Counted from the stretch's first letter, positions 1-6,396 are shown. The stretch: DNA of 8,303 nt from Anaerolineae bacterium (GCA_016931365.1 JAFGEY010000274.1:1-8303), one strand, 5' to 3'. Notes: generated by a model not told the origin, from the letters alone. A program made the numbers and translations.

Positions 1-1061
1 TCGCCCAGGAAAAACGCCGCCTCGACGCGATCATTGAAAACTCGGGCGACGGCGTGATGATCCTCGATCCCGAGCACCGGATTTCAGTTTTTAACCGGGC
101 ACTGACCCTCATGACCGGCATCCCCGCCGAGGAAGCGCTCGGGCACTATTGTTGGGAAGTGCTCGTCTCACAGGACCCGGGCCAGGATCGCAGCGTCTGC
201 CAGCTCTGCCCGCCGTTCGACTGCCAGGACGGAAAGCAGGCCCAGGTTGAAGGGGATTTTACACGTTCAGACGGCACACAAGTTACCTTTAGCATCACTT
301 ACTCGCCCCTGCTGGATGTCGACAACAAGCTGGTAAACATTATCGCCAACGTGCGCGACATTACGCAGCTCCGCGAAGCAGAAGAGATGAAATCGACGTT
401 CATCTCGGTCATTTCACATGAACTGAAAACGCCCGTCGCGCTGATCAAGGGCTATGCCAGCACGCTGCGCCGCGAGGATGCCAACTGGGACAAAGAGACG
501 TTGCGCGACAGTCTGGCGGTGATCGAAGAGGAAAGTGACCGCCTGGATGTGCTGATCAGCAATTTGCTGGATGTATCGCGATTACAATCGGGGCAAATGA
601 AGCTGAACAAAGGCGACGTGCGCGTCGACGTGATGGCCGCGCGTGTGGTCAGTGACTTTGGCACGCAGACGGCGCGTCACACCTTCAAGTTGGACTTTCC
701 GGCAGATTTTCCGGTCATCCAGGCCGATCACGAGCGCTTGCGCCAGGTGTTGACCAACCTGGTCTCAAACGCGCTCAAATACTCGCCGGACGGGGGACGG
801 ATTATGGTCTCCGGGCGGTTCGATGACGAGTCAGTTTATGTGGCCGTCACCGATCAGGGCATCGGCATCCCGGCCGGCGAACGCGAGCACATTTTTGATC
901 GCTTTTACCGGGTCGAAAGCGCGCTCAGCCGGCGCACGCAAGGGGCGGGGTTGGGCTTGTATTTAGCCAAATCGGTGATCGACGCGCACGGCGGGCGCAT
1001 CTGGGTGGACAGCGAGCCGGGCAAAGGGAGCACATTCGTCTTTACCCTGCCCCGTGAATGA
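1..1061 (+). CDS. PAS-domain sensor histidine kinase (5'-partial)
   Basis: A two-component sensor kinase that autophosphorylates on histidine and passes the phosphate to a response regulator not seen here. The reading frame is open from base 3, and the residues before the first GTG (base 54) already match a PAS domain start (RLDAIIENSGDGV), so the gene begins upstream. Numbering from base 54: PAS domain about 1-104; DHp helix with the H-box SHELKTP and phospho-acceptor His122 (bases 417-419); then the catalytic ATPase domain with an N-box (LRQVLTNLVSNALKYSP), a G1 box (DQGIGIP), an F-box (IFDRFYRV) and a G2 box (GAGLGLYLAKS). All catalytic boxes are intact. The PAS domain carries four cysteines (C33, C49, C52, C57) that might bind a cofactor; this is inference. 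No membrane segment lies in the visible part. The signal sensed is unknown. Its stop lies 8 bp from the convergent era stop. Confidence 0.93.
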   Translation, partial: AQEKRRLDAIIENSGDGVMILDPEHRISVFNRALTLMTGIPAEEALGHYCWEVLVSQDPGQDRSVCQLCPPFDCQDGKQAQVEGDFTRSDGTQVTFSITYSPLLDVDNKLVNIIANVRDITQLREAEEMKSTFISVISHELKTPVALIKGYASTLRREDANWDKETLRDSLAVIEEESDRLDVLISNLLDVSRLQSGQMKLNKGDVRVDVMAARVVSDFGTQTARHTFKLDFPADFPVIQADHERLRQVLTNLVSNALKYSPDGGRIMVSGRFDDESVYVAVTDQGIGIPAGEREHIFDRFYRVESALSRRTQGAGLGLYLAKSVIDAHGGRIWVDSEPGKGSTFVFTLPRE

Positions 1062-1103
1062 GGGGAGAATCAGCGCAAAGTGGGCATATAGCCCAGGCGC
1101 TTT
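1050..1103 (+). terminator. possible weak terminator after the kinase gene
   Basis: Two nested stem-loops follow the kinase stop. CCCC (1050-1053) pairs with GGGG (1062-1065) around the stop codon. AGCGC (1072-1076) with GGGC (1082-1085) pairs with GCCC (1091-1094) and GCGCT (1097-1101), followed by TTT and then a T-rich stretch. The second structure lies inside the 3' end of era on the opposite strand, so coding constraint may explain part of it. It is a weak candidate for ending the kinase transcript. Confidence 0.3.
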
Positions 1104-2023
1104 AATTCGTTGTCTTTTTGCCGCCACTTGGGACGTACTTTGACCCATAATTCCAGATATACCCGCGCCTCGACCATCTCTTCGATCTGTTGGCGTGCGG
1201 CCTGGCTGATCGCTTTGATCATCTTGCCGTCGTGCCCGAGCAAAATGCCCTTTTGCGAGTCCCGCTCGACAATGATGGTGGCATGGATGTAGGTCAGCCT
1301 GGCAGAGCGCACCGTAAACTCGTCGACGATCACGTCGACTGCGTGCGGCACCTCCTGACGCGCGCGCAGCAGCACCTGTTCGCGGATCAACTCGGCAGCG
1401 ATGGCCCGTTCCGTCTGATCGGTTACTTGATCGTCAGGATAAAAGGGCGGGTTCTCAGGCAGGCAGTCGATCAGCAGAGCCAGCAGCCGGTCGCGGTTTT
1501 CCCCCGCAGTGGCCGAAACAAAGATCGCGTTCGAAGCGGGGAGCAGCGAGGTAAAGGTACTTGCGCGCGCTTCACGCTCCGGTTCGGGCACCAGATCGCA
1601 CTTGTTCAAACCCAAAATCACAGGGATGTCTTGCGCCTGCGCCTGAAGCAGTTGGGCGATGTGCCGGTCTTCGTCCGTCGGGGCGTGCGAGGCATCGACC
1701 AGCCAGAGCAGCACATCCGCGTCGGGAATCGCCTGCAATGCCGTCTCAACCATCACCTCGCCGAGTCTGTGCATCGGTTTGTGGATGCCCGGCGTATCGA
1801 CAAAGATGATCTGTGCCTGCTCCAGGGTGAGAATCCCCATGACCCGCCGCCGCGTGGTCTGCGGTTTGGACGAGACAATGGAGATTTTCTGCCCCAGATA
1901 AGCGTTCATCAACGTCGATTTGCCGACGTTGGGCCGGCCAATGACGCTGACAAAGCCAGCTCTGTGAGCTGGCTCTGCCCGGTGGGCGGGTAAATTCTCT
2001 TTCTGAAACGATGGATCGCTCAT
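1070..2023 (-). CDS. era: GTPase Era, 30S ribosome assembly factor
   Basis: Era binds the 3' end of 16S rRNA and helps mature the 30S subunit. The 317-residue product is close to the usual length of about 300. The GTPase domain shows G1 GRPNVGKS (29-36), the Era-type switch I SSKPQTTRRR, G3 DTPG, G4 NKCD and G5 SAT. The C-terminal KH domain includes the GHDGKMIK loop and the conserved stretch AARQQIEEM, and the product ends in a basic tail (VRPKWRQKDNELKRLG). The ATG at 2021-2023 gives a product with about 22 extra residues before the G domain, including a near-duplicated PAHRAEPAHRAG; this N-terminus is the least certain part. No strong ribosome binding site precedes it. The gene is divergent from mobB (26 bp between starts) and convergent with the kinase gene. 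Confidence 0.97.
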   Translation of the reverse strand: MSDPSFQKENLPAHRAEPAHRAGFVSVIGRPNVGKSTLMNAYLGQKISIVSSKPQTTRRRVMGILTLEQAQIIFVDTPGIHKPMHRLGEVMVETALQAIPDADVLLWLVDASHAPTDEDRHIAQLLQAQAQDIPVILGLNKCDLVPEPEREARASTFTSLLPASNAIFVSATAGENRDRLLALLIDCLPENPPFYPDDQVTDQTERAIAAELIREQVLLRARQEVPHAVDVIVDEFTVRSARLTYIHATIIVERDSQKGILLGHDGKMIKAISQAARQQIEEMVEARVYLELWVKVRPKWRQKDNELKRLGYMPTLR

Positions 2024-2049
2024 GTTACACTCGTGGAGGTTCTCTTGAC

Positions 2050-2562
2050 GTGACCCATGTACCTGTCATCATTTCGGTCGCCGGTCGCCCCAAGGTGGGC
2101 AAGACAACTTTTTTAGTCAAGCTGATCGCCGAACTCAAAGGCCGTGGCTATCGAGTCGGTGTGATCAAGCACAGCATACATACCTTTGATCTGGCCCAGA
2201 CTGGCAAAGACACCTGGAAACATACCAAAGCAGGCGCCCAGGCAGTTGCCTTTGTATCGCCGCACCAGGTCAACCTGGTGCGGCAGGTCGAGCAGGAAAT
2301 TGGCATCGACGAAGCGGCAGCGATGCTCGGCGATGTGGACCTGGTGCTGACCGAGGGCTATAAACGCGCCCACAAACCCAAGATCGAGGTTTCGCGCCGG
2401 GCCTTGGGCACCGACCTGGTCTGCCGCCGCGACGAGATCGTCGCCGTGGTCAGCGATCATCCCATCGACCTCGATGTACCGCACTTTGACCTGGACGATG
2501 CCGCCGGCGTTGCCGCATTCATCGAGCGGCGATTTCTGCACACTCTGCAAACACTCAACTAG
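2050..2562 (+). CDS. mobB: MobB-like GTPase, molybdopterin-guanine dinucleotide biosynthesis adaptor
   Basis: MobB-family proteins are P-loop GTPases that assist MobA in attaching GMP to molybdopterin for molybdoenzymes such as DMSO or formate dehydrogenases. I place the start at GTG 2050 (170 aa) because GGAGG (2035-2039) lies 10 nt upstream and the P-loop strand follows at once; an in-frame ATG at 2011 would add 13 atypical residues and overlap the divergent era start. From GTG: Walker A GRPKVGKT (12-19), the VIKH segment (38-41) typical of the family, and the signature TEGYK followed by KPKIEV (about 101-114). No other molybdenum-cofactor gene lies in the window, so MobA and MoeA must be elsewhere. 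The stop codon lies inside a strong inverted repeat. A related P-loop protein of other function is less likely given the GYK/KPKIEV signature. Confidence 0.9.
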   Translation: MTHVPVIISVAGRPKVGKTTFLVKLIAELKGRGYRVGVIKHSIHTFDLAQTGKDTWKHTKAGAQAVAFVSPHQVNLVRQVEQEIGIDEAAAMLGDVDLVLTEGYKRAHKPKIEVSRRALGTDLVCRRDEIVAVVSDHPIDLDVPHFDLDDAAGVAAFIERRFLHTLQTLN

Positions 2563-2594
2563 GAGCCGAAAATCGAACCTCGGCCCCTAGTTGA
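2555..2594. repeat. inverted repeat spanning the mobB stop codon, possible bidirectional terminator
   Basis: The arms 2555-2569 and 2580-2594 pair over 15 bp with one A/C mismatch (2564/2585) around a 10-nt loop. The mobB TAG stop (2560-2562) lies in the left arm. It sits between two convergent genes, mobB and the S1 gene, whose stop is about 53 bp to the right. There is no T-run on either side, so it is not a canonical intrinsic terminator. It could still block both transcripts, or protect mRNA 3' ends. Confidence 0.7.
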
Positions 2595-2646
2595 ATGCAA
2601 AGACCTATGCGTGTTGGACAGATGGCGGCGAAAAGACTGGCAGCGA

Positions 2647-3378
2647 TCAATCCTGGCGCGCATCAAGTGTGCGGGCAATGATCGCGGCCTGTTCGCGGCG
2701 GGTTCTGTCTTTTTGGCGGCGCCCGCCAGATTTGCGGGTCGACACCGGCAGTGAGTGCCCTTGCTGTTCCATCGCCTGACGCCAGGCCAGTTCCATCGAC
2801 GTCATCGGTTCGGCCTCGTTTTCCTCGCCGGCCTCTTGCACTTCGACTTTTGGCTCGCCGATCCCCTTGAGGCTCAGTTCGATCTGGCGCTTGCGGTGAT
2901 TGACTTTGACCACACGCACCTGGATCTCCTGGCCCTCTTTAACCACGTCAGACGGCTGGCCAATGCGACCCTCGGCCATCTCGCTGATGTGAATGAGGCC
3001 ATCCCGTTCCACGCCAATGTTAACGAACGCGCCATAAGGCGTGAGCCGGGTTACCGTGCCAGTGACGATCATGTCGGGCTCGAGCTCATCGATCGCGTGC
3101 TCCGGCGGCTCGATCATGGTCAGGGAAACGCGCCCCTGCTCGGGATCGCACTCTTGGACCCAAACCGTCACCGGATCGCCTTCATTGACGACATCGTTCA
3201 CCCGGTTAACCCGTTCCGGGCGCAACTGCGAGATGTGAACCAGACCATCCTTTTCGGCGCCAAAATCGATGAAAGCGCCGTAAAGTTCAACTCGCACGAC
3301 CATGCCTTCAAACCTTTGTTTGAGCCGCAGATCGGTGAGACGAATTCGTTCCTGATTTTGCATTTCTTGTGCCATCAT
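2647..3378 (-). CDS. protein with two S1 RNA-binding domains
   Basis: A 243-residue cytoplasmic protein with two S1 (OB-fold) RNA-binding domains at about 20-90 and 101-172. Both show the S1 core (GMVVRVELYGAFIDFG..DGLVHISQL; GTVTRLTPYGAFVNIG..DGLIHISEM). An acidic linker (EAGEENEAEP) and a very basic tail (about 205-243, with RKSGGRRQKDRTRR) follow. Full ribosomal protein S1 has four to six such domains, so this is a short S1 relative; a role in RNA binding during translation or turnover is inferred and no specific gene name is justified. Two adjacent ATGs (3376-3378 and 3373-3375) are possible starts; GAGAG on the minus strand lies 5 and 8 nt before them. The gene has its own promoter and a leader hairpin, and converges on mobB. 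Confidence 0.9.
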   Translation of the reverse strand: MMAQEMQNQERIRLTDLRLKQRFEGMVVRVELYGAFIDFGAEKDGLVHISQLRPERVNRVNDVVNEGDPVTVWVQECDPEQGRVSLTMIEPPEHAIDELEPDMIVTGTVTRLTPYGAFVNIGVERDGLIHISEMAEGRIGQPSDVVKEGQEIQVRVVKVNHRKRQIELSLKGIGEPKVEVQEAGEENEAEPMTSMELAWRQAMEQQGHSLPVSTRKSGGRRQKDRTRREQAAIIARTLDARQD

Positions 3379-3400
3379 TCAAACTCTCATTCGTAAATCT

Positions 3401-3421
3401 CGAAAGGAAGTGCTCCTTTCG
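3401..3421 (-). promoter_or_regulatory. hairpin in the S1-gene leader
   Basis: CGAAAGGA (3401-3408) and TCCTTTCG (3414-3421) form a perfect 8-bp stem with a 5-nt loop. On the minus strand it lies in the predicted 5' leader, 22 bases upstream of the S1 start, and contains an AAGGAG sequence resembling a ribosome binding site. It could stabilise the mRNA, or be a site where the RNA-binding product represses itself; both are inference. Confidence 0.55.
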
Positions 3422-3440
3422 GCAGCTGAAAATCTGACCT

Positions 3441-3469
3441 ATTATACCCAAAAGTATCAAACAGCGCAA
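3441..3469 (-). promoter_or_regulatory. sigma-70-type promoter for the S1 gene
   Basis: On the minus strand a perfect TATAAT -10 box (3446-3441) lies 17 bp from TTGCGC (3469-3464), which keeps the TTG core of the -35 box. Transcription would start near 3434, giving a leader of about 56 nt that contains the 3401-3421 hairpin and the GAGAG ribosome binding site. Confidence 0.65.
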
Positions 3470-3505
3470 GCAAAACCTGGTCGGCGTCGCGGCAAAAGCA
3501 TCGAC

Positions 3506-3534
3506 TTGCCTTTTTCGCACTTTTGTTGTAAACT
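3506..3534 (+). promoter_or_regulatory. candidate rightward promoter in the intergenic region
   Basis: TTGCCT (3506-3511) and TAAACT (3529-3534) are separated by 17 bp, each matching four of six consensus bases. It points toward the orphan terminator at 4056-4087. A second candidate is TTGAAT (3769-3774) with AATAAT (3791-3796), spacer 16. In AT-rich sequence such matches arise by chance, so both are weak. Confidence 0.25.
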
Positions 3535-3551
3535 AGTCATAGATTTATCTT

Positions 3552-3593
3552 CTTTTCTGTCTATAAAACAAGTATATTTGAGTGACAGAAAAG
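3552..3593. repeat. perfect 10-bp inverted repeat in AT-rich DNA
   Basis: CTTTTCTGTC (3552-3561) and GACAGAAAAG (3584-3593) are perfect inverted copies separated by 22 bp of AT-rich sequence. The motif AGTCATA also occurs just outside each arm (3535-3541 and 3592-3598) as a direct repeat. It could be a regulator site, an RNA stem or the trace of an old insertion. The function is unknown. Confidence 0.55.
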
Positions 3594-4009
3594 TCATAAA
3601 TAGATATTCTATATACCGCTTGCTCTTTTTGAGGCAAGCCACAGCTTGAATACGCATAAAAACGATGCATCCTGATACATCCGTTAGCGAGTTGGAGCGC
3701 ACTTGTTGCGCCATGACGTTCGGTCAAAATCGGACTTTGTTGTTGGTGCTCTGTTTCTGGCACTTGAATTGAATGGGCAGCAGGTTTTTGAATAATGGAC
3801 ATACGAATGATTGCCAGGCATAGATGCCCCCAATACTTCCAAGCCTATGCTGTTTGAACCATCCCAGACTCATTTCGGGCAGCCGCAGGCATTTGGCATA
3901 CAAGACAACTGATCGCTTTTGTACAAAGTCCGAAAAAGAAAACCGGCAAGGTGCTTTTGAGGCGTTCGACCCATAGGGTGTAAACCGAGATCACTCGTGT
4001 ATTGATTTT

Positions 4010-4034
4010 AGAATCGGTCAATGACCGTCATTCT
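4010..4034. repeat. interrupted palindrome upstream of the orphan terminator
   Basis: A 13-bp palindrome, CGGTCA-A-TGACCG (4015-4027), is flanked by a second pairing of AGAAT (4010-4014) with ATTCT (4030-4034), with two extra bases on the right side. The short centre suits a dimeric DNA-binding protein better than a stable RNA loop. TAGAAT (4009-4014) also resembles a -10 box, but no good -35 box is paired with it. Confidence 0.5.
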
Positions 4035-4055
4035 ACTTGAGATATCGTTAATTCG

Positions 4056-4087
4056 AGCTGTGGCAAGTATGTGCCACAGCTTTTTTT
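4056..4087 (+). terminator. strong intrinsic terminator upstream of recX
   Basis: AGCTGTGGCA (4056-4065) and TGCCACAGCT (4072-4081) form a perfect 10-bp stem with a 6-nt loop, followed by a run of T ending at 4087. This is a textbook Rho-independent terminator for rightward transcription. The nearest annotated + strand gene upstream is mobB, 1.5 kb away, with the leftward S1 gene between. It therefore either ends an unannotated RNA or insulates recX from stray transcription. Confidence 0.9.
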
Positions 4088-4088
4088 G

Positions 4089-4118
4089 TTGACAATCGGG
4101 TTCAAACCCGGCTGTACT
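4089..4118 (+). promoter_or_regulatory. recX promoter
   Basis: A perfect TTGACA -35 box (4089-4094) lies 18 bp from TGTACT (4113-4118; four of six bases of TATAAT). It begins one base after the terminator T-run. The predicted transcription start is near 4125, only about 7 nt before the recX ATG at 4132, which would make the message almost leaderless and leave the GGAAAG at 4119-4124 outside it. Confidence 0.6.
4097..4110. promoter_or_regulatory. palindromic candidate operator in the recX promoter spacer
   Basis: CGGGTT-CA-AACCCG is a perfect 6+6 inverted repeat lying wholly between the -35 and -10 boxes. A dimeric repressor bound here would block RNA polymerase, so an operator is a reasonable inference. 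It does not match the GAAC-N4-GTTC type LexA box. It also looks like a tRNA T-arm, but with a 6-nt loop and no tRNA around it. Confidence 0.4.
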
Positions 4119-4131
4119 GGAAAGCCAGCAT

Positions 4132-4809
4132 ATGGCGGGGCGAATCACAGCCATCAAAATACAAAAAAAGGATCGCGAGCGGGCCAGCATTTTTATCGAC
4201 GGTCAATTTGCGTTTGGCCTGGCGCTCGTCGAAGCTGCCAGGCTGCGCACAGGACAACACTTGAGCGATGAGGACATTGCCGCCCTGCAAACCGTCGACG
4301 AGCAGGCCCGCGCCTATGAATTCGCCCTTGATTTTTTGTCCTATCGCCCGCGCAGCCAGGCTGAAGTAGCCCGGCGGCTGCGGGATAAGGAATTTCTTGA
4401 ACCAACAATCGAATATGTTTTACAACGCCTCTCCCGAGCCGGGCTGATCGATGATGTGGAATTTGCCCGTTACTGGATCGGCAATCGCGAACAATTCAAA
4501 CCACGTGGGATGCGTGCGCTGCGCTACGAACTGCGAGAAAAAGGCATTGCTAACGACATCGTCGAAGAACTACTTCAAGACCTCGATCAGACCGACAGCG
4601 CCCATCGTGCCGCAGCACCCAAAATCCGTCGCTGGCGGCAACTCGACCCACTCGAGTTTCGACGTAAACTCGCCGGCTTTTTGCAGCGACGCGGCTTCAC
4701 CTATAACGTGATTGCCGAGGTTTGGGAGCGCATTCAGACCGACGGAGAGGCCACTCTACCAGACAACGATGAAAGAGAGGATCAGGAGGTATGGGACCAG
4801 GAAGTGTAA
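4132..4809 (+). CDS. recX: RecX, regulator of RecA
   Basis: RecX binds RecA filaments and limits their growth and recombinase activity. The 225-residue product has the family layout: an N-terminal extension with GRITAI and the [10 protein letters not shown] strand (about 3-30), then repeated three-helix modules from about 61 to 202. Typical segments are [13 protein letters not shown] (71-83), [12 protein letters not shown] (104-115), [17 protein letters not shown] (123-139) and [13 protein letters not shown] (186-198). The last 23 residues are acidic and not typical of the family. The ATG start fits the usual N-terminal GRITAI. recA itself is not in the window. The 3' end overlaps rny by 19 bp, so the two are very likely co-transcribed and translationally coupled. 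Confidence 0.93.
   Translation: MAGRITAIKIQKKDRERASIFIDGQFAFGLALVEAARLRTGQHLSDEDIAALQTVDEQARAYEFALDFLSYRPRSQAEVARRLRDKEFLEPTIEYVLQRLSRAGLIDDVEFARYWIGNREQFKPRGMRALRYELREKGIANDIVEELLQDLDQTDSAHRAAAPKIRRWRQLDPLEFRRKLAGFLQRRGFTYNVIAEVWERIQTDGEATLPDNDEREDQEVWDQEV
4775..4790 (+). promoter_or_regulatory. tandem Shine-Dalgarno sequences for rny
   Basis: GAGAGG (4775-4780) lies 10 nt before the rny ATG at 4791, and a stronger AGGAGG (4784-4789) lies only 1 nt before it. The near site is too close for normal initiation at 4791, so the upstream one is the probable ribosome binding site. No in-frame ATG, GTG or TTG occurs at an ideal distance from the near site. Both lie inside recX. Confidence 0.5.
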
Positions 4810-6329
4810 TATGGATTATTTTGGCTGGCGTGATCGGCGCGTTCGCAGGCGGAGCCATTGTTGCCATCATCGAACGCACGAACTCCAGCTCACAACTCAA
4901 ACTGGCCAGGGCCAGAGCTGTCCAGATGACCGAAGAGGCAGAGACCGCGGCCAAAGCGATCCGCGTCCAGGCTGAAGAAGAAGCAATTCAGACTCGCAAC
5001 CAGGCCGAGGTCGAAGGCAAAAGGCGCATGCAAGAGTTGCGCCAGGAAGAAGAACGTCTGCAAAAACGGCGCGAAACGCTTGACCAACGCGTCGATCGGT
5101 TGGAAGACCGCGAGCGCAAGCTGAACCAACGCCAAAGTCGCGTGGACAAGATGAAAAACGATATCGAAGAGATGTACGCCGCACGTCAGACCGAACTTGA
5201 GCGCATCGCCAACCTGACGGAGGAAGAAGCCAAAGAACTGCTGTTGCAAGATGTAGAAACGCGAACCCGTGATGAGATGGCGCATGTGATCCGCAATGTT
5301 GAGGCCCAGGTGCGGCACGAAGCAGAGAAAAAAGCGCGCGAAATCATCACCATGGCCATCCAGCGCTGCGCCTCGGATCAGGTTTCCGAAACCACCGTGT
5401 CGATGGTGATGCTGCCCAGTGACGAGATGAAGGGGCGCATCATCGGCCGCAGCGGGCGCAACATCCGCGCCTTTGAGCAGGCCACCGGCGTCGACGTGAT
5501 CGTCGACGATACGCCCGAAGCGGTAGTGCTCTCCAGTTTTGATCCGGTGCGCCGCGAAGTGGCCCGCCTTTCGCTGACCAAGCTGGTCAACGACGGGCGT
5601 ATCCACCCCGGCCGTATTGAAGGGCTGGTCGCCAAATCGCAAAAAGAGGTCGAGATCGCGATCCGCGAGGCCGGCGAGCAGGCCGTGGTCGAAGTAGGAC
5701 TGCCCGGCCTGCACCCCAAACTGATCGAAATCCTGGGCCGGCTGAAATACCGCACCAGCTATGGGCAAAATGTGCTCCTGCACTCGATCGAGATGGCCCA
5801 TCTAGCCGGAATGATGGCCTACGAACTGGGGGCCGACGTCAACCTTGCCAAAGAAGGCGCGCTTTTGCACGACATCGGCAAAGCGGTTGACCATGAGGTG
5901 GAAGGCACGCACGCCGGCATCGGCGCGGAACTGGCCGAACAATACGGTTGCTCGCCGCTGGTCGTTAACTGCATCATCGCACATCACGGCGAGCAAGAAC
6001 AGCGCTGTCTGGAAGCCGTGCTTGTCGAGGCTGCCGACGCCATTTCGAGCGCCCGCCCCGGCGCACGCCGCGAATCGCTGGAAAACTATCTCAAACGCGT
6101 CAAGGGGCTGGAAGAAATCGCCAACTCGTTCTCCGGCGTCTCCCAATCCTACGCGATCCAGGCCGGGCGCGAAATCCGCATCATGGTCAAACCAGAAGAC
6201 ATCGACGATCTGGCGTCGATCCAGCTTTCCAAGGACATCGCCCGCCGCGTTGAAGACACCTTGCAGTATCCAGGGCAGATCAAGGTCACTGTGATCCGCG
6301 AAACTCGCTCGACCGAATACGCCAAATAG
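4791..6329 (+). CDS. rny: ribonuclease Y, membrane-anchored endoribonuclease
   Basis: RNase Y starts mRNA decay by endonucleolytic cleavage at the inner face of the membrane. At 512 residues it is near the usual 520. Order of parts: one N-terminal membrane segment (about 6-26, [20 protein letters not shown]); a long charged coiled coil (about 30-190, rich in E, R, K and Q); a KH RNA-binding domain with the GRSG loop (G219-G222); and an HD phosphohydrolase domain with the metal-binding pair H360-D361 in LLHDIGKA, plus [10 protein letters not shown] and AHHGE segments. The C-terminus ([16 protein letters not shown] type) is complete, so the enzyme should be active. The start overlaps the end of recX by 19 bp. 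A strong hairpin follows the stop, before nurA. Placement next to recX recalls the recA-rny neighbourhood seen in other bacteria. Confidence 0.97.
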   Translation: MGPGSVIWIILAGVIGAFAGGAIVAIIERTNSSSQLKLARARAVQMTEEAETAAKAIRVQAEEEAIQTRNQAEVEGKRRMQELRQEEERLQKRRETLDQRVDRLEDRERKLNQRQSRVDKMKNDIEEMYAARQTELERIANLTEEEAKELLLQDVETRTRDEMAHVIRNVEAQVRHEAEKKAREIITMAIQRCASDQVSETTVSMVMLPSDEMKGRIIGRSGRNIRAFEQATGVDVIVDDTPEAVVLSSFDPVRREVARLSLTKLVNDGRIHPGRIEGLVAKSQKEVEIAIREAGEQAVVEVGLPGLHPKLIEILGRLKYRTSYGQNVLLHSIEMAHLAGMMAYELGADVNLAKEGALLHDIGKAVDHEVEGTHAGIGAELAEQYGCSPLVVNCIIAHHGEQEQRCLEAVLVEAADAISSARPGARRESLENYLKRVKGLEEIANSFSGVSQSYAIQAGREIRIMVKPEDIDDLASIQLSKDIARRVEDTLQYPGQIKVTVIRETRSTEYAK

Positions 6330-6336
6330 CGCTTAT

Positions 6337-6376
6337 GCGCCGCTTTGGGGGCGATCGTGTCTCCCCAAAGCGGCGC
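6337..6376 (+). repeat. perfect 14-bp hairpin between rny and nurA
   Basis: GCGCCGCTTTGGGG (6337-6350) pairs perfectly with 6363-6376 around a 12-nt loop. The stem begins 8 nt after the rny stop and ends about 8 nt before the nurA ribosome binding site. No T-run follows, so it is probably not a full terminator. It may protect the rny mRNA end, attenuate read-through into nurA, or be an RNA processing site. Confidence 0.75.
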
Positions 6377-6396
6377 GTGCGCAAAAGGGAACTGCC

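Larger units (their letters stand above)
3379..4131. other. long intergenic region between divergent S1 gene and recX
   Basis: About 750 bp without a convincing gene. The left part, roughly 3520-3660, is markedly AT-rich compared with the flanking genes. Short open frames exist on both strands, but none has a family signature together with a good ribosome binding site. The region holds the S1 promoter and leader, several inverted repeats (3552-3593, 3618-3639, 3661-3685, 4010-4034), a strong rightward terminator (4056-4087) and the recX promoter. Because the terminator points right with no upstream + strand gene, an unannotated RNA may be encoded here. I checked for RNase P RNA, tmRNA and SRP RNA core motifs and did not find them. 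Confidence 0.75.

Noticed and set aside
1190..1993. A 267-codon open frame on the + strand opposite era
   Set aside because: It lies antisense to a clear era gene, shows no family motif and has the arginine- and histidine-rich composition expected of a shadow frame in GC-rich coding DNA.
2755..3396. A 213-codon open frame on the + strand opposite the S1-domain gene
   Set aside because: The minus-strand frame has two clear S1 domains; the + frame has no recognisable domain.
3457..3802. Two 85-codon open frames on the - strand in the intergenic region
   Set aside because: No family resemblance and no clear ribosome binding site; one of them runs through the S1 promoter region. They are in AT-rich DNA where stops are unevenly spread.
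4096..4112. Sequence resembling a tRNA T-arm (GGGTTCAAACCC)
   Set aside because: The loop would be 6 nt rather than 7, and no acceptor, D or anticodon arms surround it. It is better read as a DNA palindrome in the recX promoter.
4811..4975. An ATG in a different frame 20 bp after the rny start
   Set aside because: It gives an arginine-rich shadow protein without RNase Y features; the frame from 4791 encodes the expected membrane anchor.
4890..5801. A 303-codon open frame on the - strand opposite rny
   Set aside because: It is antisense to a well-supported RNase Y gene, and its phenylalanine-rich repeats mirror the coiled-coil codons on the other strand.
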